This document shows, piece after piece, positions 37,930 through 46,279 of a DNA stretch of 64,000 nucleotides. The notes below the pieces were generated by a model. It saw only the letters and a program-made list of their open reading frames with translations, ran no database searches and was not told the DNA's origin. A program made the position numbers and the translations under genes. This DNA comes from Stutzerimonas stutzeri (lineage in GTDB: Bacteria > Pseudomonadota > Gammaproteobacteria > Pseudomonadales > Pseudomonadaceae): NCBI RefSeq assembly GCF_024448695.1, contig NZ_JAMOHY010000013.1, positions 23,949 through 87,948 of the forward strand, written 5' to 3'. Position 1 is the first letter of the stretch. Each line of letters begins with the position of its first letter.

Positions 37930-38126
37930 TTCGATCTCCTAATTAGATCGTTTGTGGTAGCCGGGTGAGGGAGGGCCAACTCCCCTACCCGGCATCTAAG
38001 CCCTTCATGGGCCTGATTCTTTCGAGCTAAAGCTAAGCCAAGCAGATCAGCAGGACCCCGCCGATTTGCTGGGGGGCGACTGCGTCGCACCCAACAGCAA
38101 AATGCGGCGGAGTACTGATGCAATAG
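37930..38126 (-). other. Structured non-coding stretch with consecutive hairpins
   Basis: Three inverted repeats in 197 bases: GATCT/AGATC (37933-37949), GCCGGGT...ACCCGGC with an inner GGGAG/CTCCC (37960-37993), and a 53-base extended stem from CCGCCG (38058) through TTTGCTG, GCGAC/GTCGC and CAGCAAA to CGGCGG (38110). It could be an intercistronic RNA structure, a single-strand origin or a recombination site. I could not assign it. Confidence 0.5.
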
Positions 38127-38405
38127 TTAAAGTAGTTTTTGCTTACGTATAGATTCAACCATAAAGCGCTTAATTTCACGGCTTAATGTCGAGCTGCGGT
38201 TATTACAAAGGCGTTCAAACTCTTCTTTAATAACCGAGTTAATACGGAAGTTAATTCGATCATTCTGGCTATCAGCAAGCGTGGCGAGAATTTTAGTTAT
38301 ACGTTCTTGATCGGCACGAATCTTCTCATCTTGAAGATTCAAACCCGTTTCAGGGTCTCGACCAGTCAAGCGGCGAATTTCGCGAACAGCTTCGTTACCG
38401 TCCAT
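38127..38405 (-). CDS. Small ribbon-helix-helix-like DNA-binding protein
   Basis: 92 residues from ATG 38405 (GGAGATAGGT just upstream; a TTG 12 bases earlier overlaps that site). The C-terminal half, DRINFRINSVIKEEFERLCN then RSSTLSREIKRFMVESI, has the beta-strand/helix/helix pattern of CopG/Arc-type or relaxosome-accessory proteins. The N-terminal part is a charged helix. Likely a regulator of the small module, perhaps acting on the divergent intergenic region 38406-38670. AT-rich relative to neighbours. Confidence 0.6.
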   Translation of the reverse strand: MDGNEAVREIRRLTGRDPETGLNLQDEKIRADQERITKILATLADSQNDRINFRINSVIKEEFERLCNNRSSTLSREIKRFMVESIRKQKLL

Positions 38406-38607
38406 ACCTATCTCCAAGATTCCCCTGCCCTAGCGTTTGCTGCGCAAAAGCTAGGGTCACAGGGTTAGTGACTGGATAATACGGCCTGAGCTGTACGTAC
38501 ACAATGGATGACACAGAGGAAATTGCACTGATTTAAGCAGAAACCGCTCTAGACCGCGCCTTTCAGAAAGAAAAAGAGAAAAGGGAAAGTCTAACCGTTA
38601 GACAAGA

Positions 38608-38643
38608 GTCCACCATTAGAGATGGTGGACCCGGCTGCGCCGG
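38608..38643 (+). other. Two tandem hairpins upstream of a small gene
   Basis: GTCCACCAT-TAGAG-ATGGTGGAC (38608-38630) immediately followed by CCGGC-TGC-GCCGG (38631-38643), 28 bases before the ATG at 38671. They may be an attenuator or element boundary. Confidence 0.5.
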
Positions 38644-38670
38644 TGAAGCCAAAAGCAAGGAAGCAAACGC

Positions 38671-38877
38671 ATGTGGGCATTGTTCATCGAACTGACAGTC
38701 AACGACCCTGCCGGGGTCGAACTAGCCAGATTTGAGAGCGCAAAAGACTGCCAAAAAGCGGCGATGGCAATCTGGGCTATCGGAGCCACGGCGGCAGAAG
38801 AAAACAGAGGGAAAGGGGAACCATCGGACGTCTACGGCATATGCAGAAAAATTGCTGAACCGCCGCAATTACCATGA
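38671..38877 (+). CDS. Small hypothetical protein
   Basis: 68 residues, MWALFIELTVNDPAGVELARFESAKDC... (cut): a short beta-strand opening, then a helix with two Cys spaced far apart and a charged middle. No family recognised. The AAGGAAG ribosome site eight bases upstream and the divergent arrangement with the ribbon-helix-helix gene support it as real. A terminator-like stem follows about 130 bases downstream. Confidence 0.5.
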   Translation: MWALFIELTVNDPAGVELARFESAKDCQKAAMAIWAIGATAAEENRGKGEPSDVYGICRKIAEPPQLP

Positions 38878-39009
38878 CCTGACCAGCTCAGGTGCTGGCA
38901 GTCCGGGGAGACTGCAAGGCGTGGCCGGAAGCTGCCGAGGTAGCCGTTTTGGGTTGATCAGCACGCGGATGGAGTTTTGAAGGGGACAGCAGGACGGGGA
39001 CGCGAAATA

Positions 39010-39045
39010 GCCCTCAGTTGCCATTTAGGCCGCTGGGGGCTTTTT
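39010..39045 (+). terminator. Likely intrinsic terminator of the small-gene module
   Basis: AGCCCTCAG and CTGGGGGCT can pair around a loop of about 16 bases, followed by TTTTTT. Suits the gene at 38671. Confidence 0.55.
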
Positions 39046-39153
39046 TGTGGGTCGATGGTTGGGGCCGCTTCGCGGGTGTCGTCGCAGTGGCCAAGCGGTC
39101 AACTGGAGGGCGTGCCGGCGACTGATATGCCGCAAGCGGCATGGTCGAGGTTG

Positions 39154-39384
39154 TTATAAGTCCAGAAGAGATCGGCACGCCAGTTGTAATGCTTCCAATC
39201 GCTGGTCAAAGGCGGCCTCTTCAGCGTCGAGCTGGTCGATCCGTTTGCGCAACTGGCGGACCTCGGCAACGAGCCTTGGATAGTCATCGAGCAGCCACGT
39301 CACAGCGTCAGCACCGGTTCGACCAGGTGCGAACAGTTCGGCGGTTTTGATCAGGCGAATTTCGAGGTCGAGGGCGCAGCGCAT
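39154..39384 (-). CDS. Hypothetical small helical protein
   Basis: 76 residues with a predicted coiled-coil in the second half (LVAEVRQLRKRIDQLDAEEA). No family recognised and no clear ribosome site. The start codon lies inside a degenerate dif-like sequence. Composition is protein-like, but it could be a chance frame. Confidence 0.4.
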   Translation of the reverse strand: MRCALDLEIRLIKTAELFAPGRTGADAVTWLLDDYPRLVAEVRQLRKRIDQLDAEEAAFDQRLEALQLACRSLLDL

Positions 39385-39404
39385 AATCTACATTACATTC
39401 AATT
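39377..39404 (+). other. Degenerate dif-like sequence, opposite orientation
   Basis: Reads GCAGCGCATAA, TCTACA, TTACATTCAAT: about 21 of 28 positions agree with the dif site at 37216-37243, better in the XerC arm than the XerD arm. It is on the plus strand, whereas the good site is on the minus strand. May be a decayed att site or chance. Confidence 0.3.
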
Positions 39405-39524
39405 CGGCGCGGAACGTGCCATTATCCGCACCGAATATGAACGTAACGTCGTCCATTATGCGTACTGCATTGGTGCTTTTATGCTATCGTCCCTCTCATG
39501 GGTTTTGAGGTGCTTATTACTAAA

Positions 39525-40459
39525 ATGGACATGCTGCACGCAATGCGCGTCTTTGTACGGGTCGTGGATGCTGGGAGTTTTACTGCTGCTGCACGGCAAT
39601 CACAAACTTCCACCGCTCAGGTTTCCCGCTTGGTATCGGAGCTAGAGAGTCGATTGCAGGCTCGTCTGTTGCACCGCACCACGCGCCGCTTGGCGTTGAC
39701 CGAGGCTGGCGAAGGCTTTTTGGCGCAGTGCCGGCAGATTCTCGACCAGCTGGATTATGCCTGTGCACAAGCCAGCAGCGCGCATCTGACGCCACGGGGC
39801 AATTTGCGGGTGCATGCATTGACGGGACTCGGCATCCAACTGCTGGCCACGCTGGCCGGACGCTACGGCGAGCAGTATCCAGAGGTGAATATGGAGCTGG
39901 TGCTGTCGCAGCGTCAGCCCGATTTGCTGGAAAACAATCTCGACGTGCTCATTACCCTGTCTCAGGGTCTTCCCGACTCTGATTTGATTGCGCAGCCTCT
40001 CGGCACAGTATTTCCGGTCGTATGTGCGGCGCCGCTGTATCTCAAGCGGCATGGGATACCCGAGAGTCCTGCAGACCTGCAAGCACATCCACGGATACCT
40101 GGCATTTTCTGGATGACAAGGCTCCGAATGCTGTAAATGAGCACGTTATCATCCCGAGGGAAACCTTCATGGTGAATGTCGCCGAAGCAATGAACAGTGC
40201 TGCCGAGGCTGGCATGGGCATATGCCTTCTGCCCGACTACGTCGCTGCAACCGCTTTGCGGCGAGGGTCTCTGGTTCGGCTGTTGCCACACTTTCGACTG
40301 CAGCAGAAGACGCTCTATGCGCTCTACCCATCCAGGCGTTTCCTTGATGCCAAGGTCAGAACCTGGGTGGAATTTCTCCGACAGCATTTGCCACAAACGC
40401 TGTCAGATAACCAACAGATTGTGCAGAACCCAGAGTACTGGGCGGCAGAAAGGGTCTGA
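39525..40459 (+). pseudogene. LysR-family transcriptional regulator, frameshifted
   Basis: The N-terminal winged helix is intact: MDMLHAMRVFVRVVDAGSF and then VSRLVSELESRLQARLLHRT. The effector domain runs in the same frame to about 40090 (PADLQAHPRI) and then continues in another frame as TWHFLDDKAPNAV...AAEAGMGICLLPDYVAA...RTWVEFLRQHL up to a stop at 40459. One small indel near 40090-40097 therefore splits an otherwise full-length regulator of about 310 residues. It may be genuine decay or a sequence error. No obvious target operon is adjacent. Confidence 0.75.
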
Positions 40460-40897
40460 TGCAGGCAACTGTTACCCGTGAGGTAACAGTCCTTCTTCGG
40501 GAACAGCATTTTTCCCATCCCCACCAGCCTTTACTCTTGTTTGTGACATTGCGGCAGCCTTTCCTCGTTTGGCTCGCCGCCGTTCGTTCGTTGGTTGCTC
40601 CTTGAATCGATTGATCGTGTCACTTTTTGGCTGCACGCTCGTTGGCAGCCTTTTTATTCCAGGGCAGCGCCCGCTCCGGCTTCTCACCAGCGGGCGCTGC
40701 CCCACTCCTCTCCCGCATGAAATCAAGCATGGAAAGCGCTTGTGGATTGCGGGAACTGCACCACTAGTCAACGCTGAGTTGCAGACGACTTCGTATCAGT
40801 TCCAAGGGCGAAACGCACGTCATGTAATACATGCGACAGGGCACGGACGGCCACGACGTCAGGCAAGTCGACAGAACTCCCCTCTCAGCAGAAAAAG
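40460..40897. other. Gene-free stretch
   Basis: 438 bases between the broken LysR gene and a small exported protein gene. Short frames exist on both strands, but none has a ribosome site, motif or sensible composition. No RNA gene or clear repeat seen. Confidence 0.5.
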
Positions 40898-41194
40898 CTA
40901 TTCCAGTGTGCCAGGATCGGACGCCGGGTCAGTTGGCCCGCCGGGGCTGGAATGGCGGTCCGGTGCCAGGGCGGGATCGTCTTCTTCGCGCATCGTCTCT
41001 ACCGGAAGCCCGTCTTCGGTAACCAGTCGCCCCTGGCTATCACGCTCAGTCTCCACGGTTTCCTGGGGCGTCGGGTTGCCCATGGTGCTGGGCGGTGATC
41101 CGCGTCTTTCTTCGGGCGTACCCGCAGGCCACTGGGCGAAGGCCGCGGACGCTGCCAATAAGCTCGCGACCGCCACTATTTTGTATGTATTCAT
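40898..41194 (-). CDS. Small exported protein of unknown function
   Basis: 98 residues. Signal peptide MNTYKIVAVASLLAASAAFA with cleavage before QWPAG. The mature part is Pro/Glu/Asp-rich and apparently disordered. A full Shine-Dalgarno AGGAGG lies just before the ATG. No family recognised. Divergent from the DUF1652 gene. Confidence 0.65.
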   Translation of the reverse strand: MNTYKIVAVASLLAASAAFAQWPAGTPEERRGSPPSTMGNPTPQETVETERDSQGRLVTEDGLPVETMREEDDPALAPDRHSSPGGPTDPASDPGTLE

Positions 41195-41307
41195 TCAACC
41201 TCCTGGATAGACACGCGTTAGTGCCGGACGGTGGTTTACAACGCGTGAGGCCCTGCTAGCGTTTCAATAGGCAAGGCACATCACGCACACTCGGTAGAGG
41301 AAGGAAT

Positions 41308-41574
41308 ATGGCTACACGCCTCCCCCTGTTGACGATCGAGCGCATCCTGCGCAGCCATCTTCAGCCTTATCAGTGTGACTGCCTTGCTCAGGAAGACAGT
41401 CGTGTCACCGTGCGTTTATATAAAGAACATCACGATGAAGAACTGACCGTATTCGGCATCACTGACGAGCAGTGCCGTGATGCTGCCAATCTGGTTCGTC
41501 TTGCCCAGGAGTTGCGCTTCGAGCTTTACGCAACCCGGGGCGGTCCGAGAGATTCCAGCTCCGTCGAGCATTAG
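41308..41574 (+). CDS. DUF1652-domain protein
   Basis: 88 residues. LTIERILRSHLQPYQCDCLAQ and LTVFGITDEQC are typical of this Pseudomonas-restricted family. Function unknown. A GAGGAAGG ribosome site precedes ATG 41308. Ends 25 bases before the converging DUF892 gene. Confidence 0.78.
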   Translation: MATRLPLLTIERILRSHLQPYQCDCLAQEDSRVTVRLYKEHHDEELTVFGITDEQCRDAANLVRLAQELRFELYATRGGPRDSSSVEH

Positions 41575-41598
41575 CCGTCGCTGAAACTGCTTGCTGAT

Positions 41599-42129
41599 TC
41601 AGCGTTTGGCTTCGACGCCTGGCTCCTGGACTCGCGTCAGATAGGCCTGGGTCAGTTGCGCAAGATGGCTGCGCATCCACTCCGCCATCGCAACCTCCTC
41701 GGCCAGGATGCGGGTACATATCTCCTGGGTCTGGGTATCGCCCACCGCTTCTGCAGCCGCGATCAGGATCTCGTAGGAAGCGATCTCCAGATTCTCGAAG
41801 ACATAGCCCATCTGCGCGCCTTTGACGATCTCGTCGTTGACCATCATGCCGCCCATGGCCTGCCCCATCGCCATCATCTTGCCGCCCAGGTCCTTAAGGC
41901 CTGAATAAGACTTGTCATAACGTTGCAGGCAGCTTTCGATCAGCCTGGCCTGGTTCTGGGTTTCGTCGATGTGCTGTTCGATACGTGCTTTCAGCTCGGG
42001 ATAGTGCTCGATGCGGCTGGCTTGCTTGGTGAGCATGGTTTCGGCCTGGGCTTCCATCGCATGGGCGTCTCGCAGCCATTCGATCAAGCGTTCAATGCGT
42101 ATGTCATTGCCGGTTTGCGCGCTTTGCAT
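41599..42129 (-). CDS. DUF892 (YciE/YciF-type) ferritin-like protein
   Basis: 176 residues, all-helical. RIERLIEWLRDAHAMEAQAE, then KARIEQHIDETQNQA, ENLEIASYEILIAAAEAVGD and RILAEEVAMAEWM give the Glu/His pattern of a four-helix bundle with a probable dinuclear metal site. Family members are stress-induced in enterobacteria. Methionine/glycine-rich loop MMAMGQAMGGMM. GGGAGAAAAGCCC precedes the ATG. Confidence 0.82.
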   Translation of the reverse strand: MQSAQTGNDIRIERLIEWLRDAHAMEAQAETMLTKQASRIEHYPELKARIEQHIDETQNQARLIESCLQRYDKSYSGLKDLGGKMMAMGQAMGGMMVNDEIVKGAQMGYVFENLEIASYEILIAAAEAVGDTQTQEICTRILAEEVAMAEWMRSHLAQLTQAYLTRVQEPGVEAKR

Positions 42130-42210
42130 GGGCTTTTCTCCCGTTTCAGTATTCTCGTCTCTGTGTGAAACAAGGTATCCGGCAGAGTTCCATGTGTCCG
42201 ACTGAGTGCA

Positions 42211-42711
42211 TCAAACACGGGTGCGCAGTTTCTCCATCAGCTCTGCATAGCGCTCTGGCAGGCACTCCAGCGCGTAGCGTGCGGCCTGTTTACGAATTGA
42301 CACGCGGTCTCCCTCGAAGTGTTGCGTCTCGCTGACGCTTGCCTGACGTTCACCCTGCTTCAGGGCGAAGGCGTAACACTGGGTTCCTCCGCGGTCCTCC
42401 TCGCTATCGTCGGCTACCCCGGTATTGGCGATGGCGATATCCGCGTCACTGGCATTCAGCGCGCCAAGTGCCATTTCGGTTGCGACTTCTTCACTGGTCA
42501 GCCCAAAGGACTCGATGGTTGCGAAGCTGACCCGCAACAGCCGGTTCTTGGCCATGGGCGAATACACAACAAATCCGCTGTCCAGTACCTGACCGCAGCC
42601 CGGAATATCCCCCAGCAACGAGGCAATCAGCCCGCACGTGCAGGATTCAGCGGTGGTCAGCGTCACTCCGGTGTCATTTAGGAAGCGCACGATTTCGGCA
42701 AGGTCTCTCAT
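42211..42711 (-). CDS. CinA C-terminal-domain protein (nicotinamide-nucleotide amidase-like)
   Basis: 166 residues, stand-alone CinA amidohydrolase domain: TTAESCTCGLIASLLGDIPG carries the active-site Ser, with VVYSPMAKNRLL and IANTGVADDSEEDRGGTQCYAF. PncC enzymes deamidate NMN to NaMN in pyridine-nucleotide recycling; paralogues with a Cys next to the Ser motif and divergent ends may do something else. ATG 42711 is the first conserved start. Confidence 0.8.
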   Translation of the reverse strand: MRDLAEIVRFLNDTGVTLTTAESCTCGLIASLLGDIPGCGQVLDSGFVVYSPMAKNRLLRVSFATIESFGLTSEEVATEMALGALNASDADIAIANTGVADDSEEDRGGTQCYAFALKQGERQASVSETQHFEGDRVSIRKQAARYALECLPERYAELMEKLRTRV

Positions 42712-42981
42712 GATTTCGGCTCCGCTGAAATGCCCTGGTCGCTGAGATTTCGGAGCCGGTGTGCACAAGCAAAGTTCCACTGTGAGTTTCGTCAGAAACC
42801 GAGAACCAATTCCCAGTCGTCCGGTCTTTTTCAGGGAAGAGCCTCAGAAGCTCCATGCCGCATACCAAAGCTATTCAGTCTTGCCGTGCTCATTGGTTAC
42901 AGCGCCACAAAAGGCTGCTGTGTAGGGGAAACGTGCTCGGAACCGACTTGGCACCCATGCCGGTCCTTGGGAAAAGTGCTT

Positions 42982-44532
42982 ATGAGTATTGCAGCCATTG
43001 AGAATGCGCCTGTCGCTGAGAAGATCGCCGACCGATCCTCGCCACTGCCGGATCGGCCCGTACTGCAACTTCGCAGCACCCAGGCGCAAAAGAAAAAAAT
43101 CCTGTTTGTGACCTCCGAACTGACCGACCTGATCAAGACGGGTGGACTTGCTGACGTCTCTGCTGCCTTGCCACGCGCGCTTGGCGCGCATCATGAGGTG
43201 CGCGTGCTGATCCCAGGATACAAACAGGTGATGCAGTGCGGTATGCCGATCCGGGTGGTGGGTAGCGTCATCTCCCACGGTGACATTCCCCCATGTCGAA
43301 TCGGTCGGCTGGATATGCCAGACGGCCTGATCATCTATGTGGTGATCTGCCCGGAACTCTACGAGCGCGACGGCCTGCCCTATGGCGACGAGCACGGTCA
43401 GGACTGGCCGGACAATCCGCAGCGTTTTGCGCGTTTGTGCATGGCGGCGGCGGATATTGCTGCAGACACTGCCTGCATACGCTGGAGGCCTGATCTGGTC
43501 CATGCCCATGATTGGCCGACCGGTCTGACACCGGCTTATATGCACTGGCGCGGGCTGACCACACCCTGCGTCTTTACCATTCACAACCTGGCCTATCAGG
43601 GCAATATCAGCATGCAGCTCCGGCGCAAGCTGAGCATCCCGCTTGAGGCTTGCGGGCCGGAGCGGATGGAATTCTACGGTGCGCTGTCGCTGCTCAAGGC
43701 AGGCATCGCCTATGCCGACCACGTCACCACGGTCAGCGCCACTTATGCGCAGGAGATCACTACCCCGGCCTTCGGTTGCGGCCTGGAGGGTTTTCTTGCC
43801 ATGAAGGCGCGCCAGGGACTGCTCAGCGGGTTGCTCAACGGCATAGACGAAAGCTGGGACCCGCAGAACTGTACACACCTGATCAGCCGTTTCGGCCCGC
43901 ATGACTGGAGCGGCAAGCGAGCCAATGCCGCCCATGTTCGCCAACTGTTCGACCTGGAGCCTGGTGAAGGGCCGCTATTTGCGGTGGTGTCACGGCTGGT
44001 GCAGCAGAAAGGTATCGACCTGAGCATCGCAGTGGCCGAAACCATCGTGGCACGTGGTGGCCAGCTGGCCATCCTGGGCCGTGGCGAAACGGTGCTGGAG
44101 GATGAGGTGCGGCAGCTGGCCAAACGTTTCCCCGGTCGCGTCGGCGTACATATCGGTTTCAACGAAACAGATGCCCGCCGCCTTTTCGCCGGCAGCGACT
44201 TCCTGCTGATGCCGTCACGCTACGAGCCCTGCGGCTTGAGCCAGATGTACGCCCAGCGTTTTGCGTCTTTGCCCATCGCCCATCGCACCGGCGGCCTGGC
44301 CGACAGCATTGATGATGGCGTGACCGGCTTCCTCTTCAACGAGCCCGACGTGCACAGCTATCGCCACGCGGTAGAACGCGCGCTGGCTGTCTTCGACAAG
44401 CCGCACCTGCTCAACGCCATGCGTTGCCGCGCCATGAGCGCCGGTTTTTTCTGGAGCCATGCGGTTGAACCCTATGACCAGCTGTATCAACGCCTGCTGC
44501 GTCAGCGGAGCGAGGCCAGCGCCACTTTGTGA
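42982..44532 (+). CDS. glgA: Glycogen synthase (GT5)
   Basis: 516 residues. It transfers glucose from ADP-glucose to alpha-1,4-glucan. N-terminal ADP-glucose loop SELTDLIKTGGLADVSAALP (KxGGL), central HDWPTGLTPAY, and C-terminal MPSRYEPCGLSQMYAQRF with the catalytic Glu. It has an unusual N-terminal extension of about 40 residues (MSIAAIENAPVAEKIADRSS...). ATG 42982 with GGGAAAAG upstream is preferred to farther starts. First gene of a six-gene glycogen/trehalose operon. Confidence 0.92.
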   Translation: MSIAAIENAPVAEKIADRSSPLPDRPVLQLRSTQAQKKKILFVTSELTDLIKTGGLADVSAALPRALGAHHEVRVLIPGYKQVMQCGMPIRVVGSVISHGDIPPCRIGRLDMPDGLIIYVVICPELYERDGLPYGDEHGQDWPDNPQRFARLCMAAADIAADTACIRWRPDLVHAHDWPTGLTPAYMHWRGLTTPCVFTIHNLAYQGNISMQLRRKLSIPLEACGPERMEFYGALSLLKAGIAYADHVTTVSATYAQEITTPAFGCGLEGFLAMKARQGLLSGLLNGIDESWDPQNCTHLISRFGPHDWSGKRANAAHVRQLFDLEPGEGPLFAVVSRLVQQKGIDLSIAVAETIVARGGQLAILGRGETVLEDEVRQLAKRFPGRVGVHIGFNETDARRLFAGSDFLLMPSRYEPCGLSQMYAQRFASLPIAHRTGGLADSIDDGVTGFLFNEPDVHSYRHAVERALAVFDKPHLLNAMRCRAMSAGFFWSHAVEPYDQLYQRLLRQRSEASATL

Positions 44533-44542
44533 GAGGTTATCG

Positions 44543-46279
44543 ATGCAACATGGGCCGTTACTGCTGGACGATTGCCAAACCCGTTTCAGACTCTGGGCAC
44601 CCGACGCGCACAGTGTCAGTCTGCTGTTGAGTGGCGGCGCAACGCTGCCCATGCCGCTGCAGGAAGATGGCTGGTACAGCCTGGATGTCGAGGCAGGCGC
44701 GGGTACTGCCTACCATTTCCTTATCGACGACCAGTTACAGGTGCCGGACCCGGCATCCCGCGCCCAGGCGGGTGATATTCACGGGCCCAGCCTGGTCATT
44801 GACCCGCAGGCCTATGCCTGGCGCCATCAACAATGGAAGGGGCGGCCCTGGCACGAAACCGTGCTCTACGAACTGCATGTGGGTGCCTGCGGTGGCTACG
44901 CGCAGATTGAAAAACGCCTCGCCGCCCTCGCCGAGCTGGGCGTGACCGCTATCGAGCTGATGCCGCTGGCGGAGTTTCCCGGCGATCGGAACTGGGGTTA
45001 CGACGGTGTGCTGCCCTACGCACCGGAAGCCTCCTACGGCAGCCCCGATGATCTCAAACGGCTGATCGACACCGCCCACGGCCACGGCCTGATGGTATTT
45101 CTCGATGTGGTCTACAACCACTTCGGCCCGGACGGCAACTATCTGACCCACTACGCCAGGCACTTCTTTCGCCACGACCAGCAGACGCCCTGGGGCGATG
45201 CCATCGACTTTCGCCGGCCCGAGGTACGTGACTTCTTTATTGGCAACGCACTCATGTGGCTGAACGAATACCGCTTCGACGGCCTGCGTCTGGATGCCGT
45301 CCATGCCATTCCCGACCGGGGCTTCCTGGTCGAACTGGCCGAGCGTGTGCACGCTGAAACCGAACCGGGGCGCCATGTCCACCTGGTTCTGGAGAATGAA
45401 GACAACCGCGTCAGCCTGCTTGAACGGCACTTTACCGCGCAATGGAACGACGACGGCCATAACGTTCTGCACAGCCTGCTGACCGGCGAAAGCCAGGGCT
45501 ACTACGCCGACTATCGCGAGGACTCGACCCGCAAGCTGGTGCGTTTTCTCGGTGAAGGCTTTGTCTACCAGGGCCAGCAGGATCGTCGCGGCCATGCGCG
45601 GGGCGAGCCGAGCGGGTATCTGTCGCCCACCTCCTTCGTGCTCTTCCTGCAGAACCACGACCAGATCGGCAACCGAGCGTTCGGTGAACGCCTGATCACC
45701 CTTGCCGAGCCCGATGCCCTGCGCGCTGCCACCGCCCTGCTGCTGCTTTCACCGATGATCCCGTTGCTGTTTATGGGCGAGGAATGGGGGGCACGCGAGC
45801 CCTTTCTGTTCTTCACCAGCCACCACGGCGAACTGGCCGATGCCGTACGCGAAGGCCGCCGGGGCGAATTCGCAGAATTCTCGGAATTTGCCGATGAAGC
45901 CACCCGCGCGCGCATCCCTGACCCGAATGCTGCAGAAACCTTCGAAGCCTCCAGGCCGAATTTCACCAGGGTCGACAGTGAGTGGGCCGACCTTTACCGG
46001 CAGTTGCTGGAGATCCGTCATCGGGAAATCGTGCCGCGCCTGCAGGGCACGGCCTTCCTTGGTGCCACAGCGCTGGGGGAAGCAGCTGTTCTGGCCCATT
46101 GGCGGCTGGGCGATGGCAGCCGATTGCGCCTGGAACTCAACCTGAGCCTTCAGCAGGTTGCGCTGGTACCCGTGCCAGCCAAGGCACGCCTGCTGCACAA
46201 CAGCCGGAAGAACAATACGGACGCAGGTTTGTTGCCGCCATACACCGCCAGAATCCATTTGGAAGACATCAATGAGTGA
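44543..46279 (+). CDS. treZ: Malto-oligosyltrehalose trehalohydrolase (GH13)
   Basis: 578 residues. It cuts trehalose off maltooligosyl-trehalose made by TreY. An N-terminal beta-sandwich (FRLWAPDAHSVSLLLSGG) is followed by a GH13 barrel: ELHVGACGGYAQIEKRL, VYNHFGPDGNY, DGLRLDAVHAI (nucleophile Asp), LVLENEDN (acid/base Glu) and LQNHDQIGNRAFGERL (Asp). ATG 44543 with GAGAGG upstream, 10 bases after glgA. Overlaps malQ by 8 bases. Confidence 0.94.
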   Translation: MQHGPLLLDDCQTRFRLWAPDAHSVSLLLSGGATLPMPLQEDGWYSLDVEAGAGTAYHFLIDDQLQVPDPASRAQAGDIHGPSLVIDPQAYAWRHQQWKGRPWHETVLYELHVGACGGYAQIEKRLAALAELGVTAIELMPLAEFPGDRNWGYDGVLPYAPEASYGSPDDLKRLIDTAHGHGLMVFLDVVYNHFGPDGNYLTHYARHFFRHDQQTPWGDAIDFRRPEVRDFFIGNALMWLNEYRFDGLRLDAVHAIPDRGFLVELAERVHAETEPGRHVHLVLENEDNRVSLLERHFTAQWNDDGHNVLHSLLTGESQGYYADYREDSTRKLVRFLGEGFVYQGQQDRRGHARGEPSGYLSPTSFVLFLQNHDQIGNRAFGERLITLAEPDALRAATALLLLSPMIPLLFMGEEWGAREPFLFFTSHHGELADAVREGRRGEFAEFSEFADEATRARIPDPNAAETFEASRPNFTRVDSEWADLYRQLLEIRHREIVPRLQGTAFLGATALGEAAVLAHWRLGDGSRLRLELNLSLQQVALVPVPAKARLLHNSRKNNTDAGLLPPYTARIHLEDINE

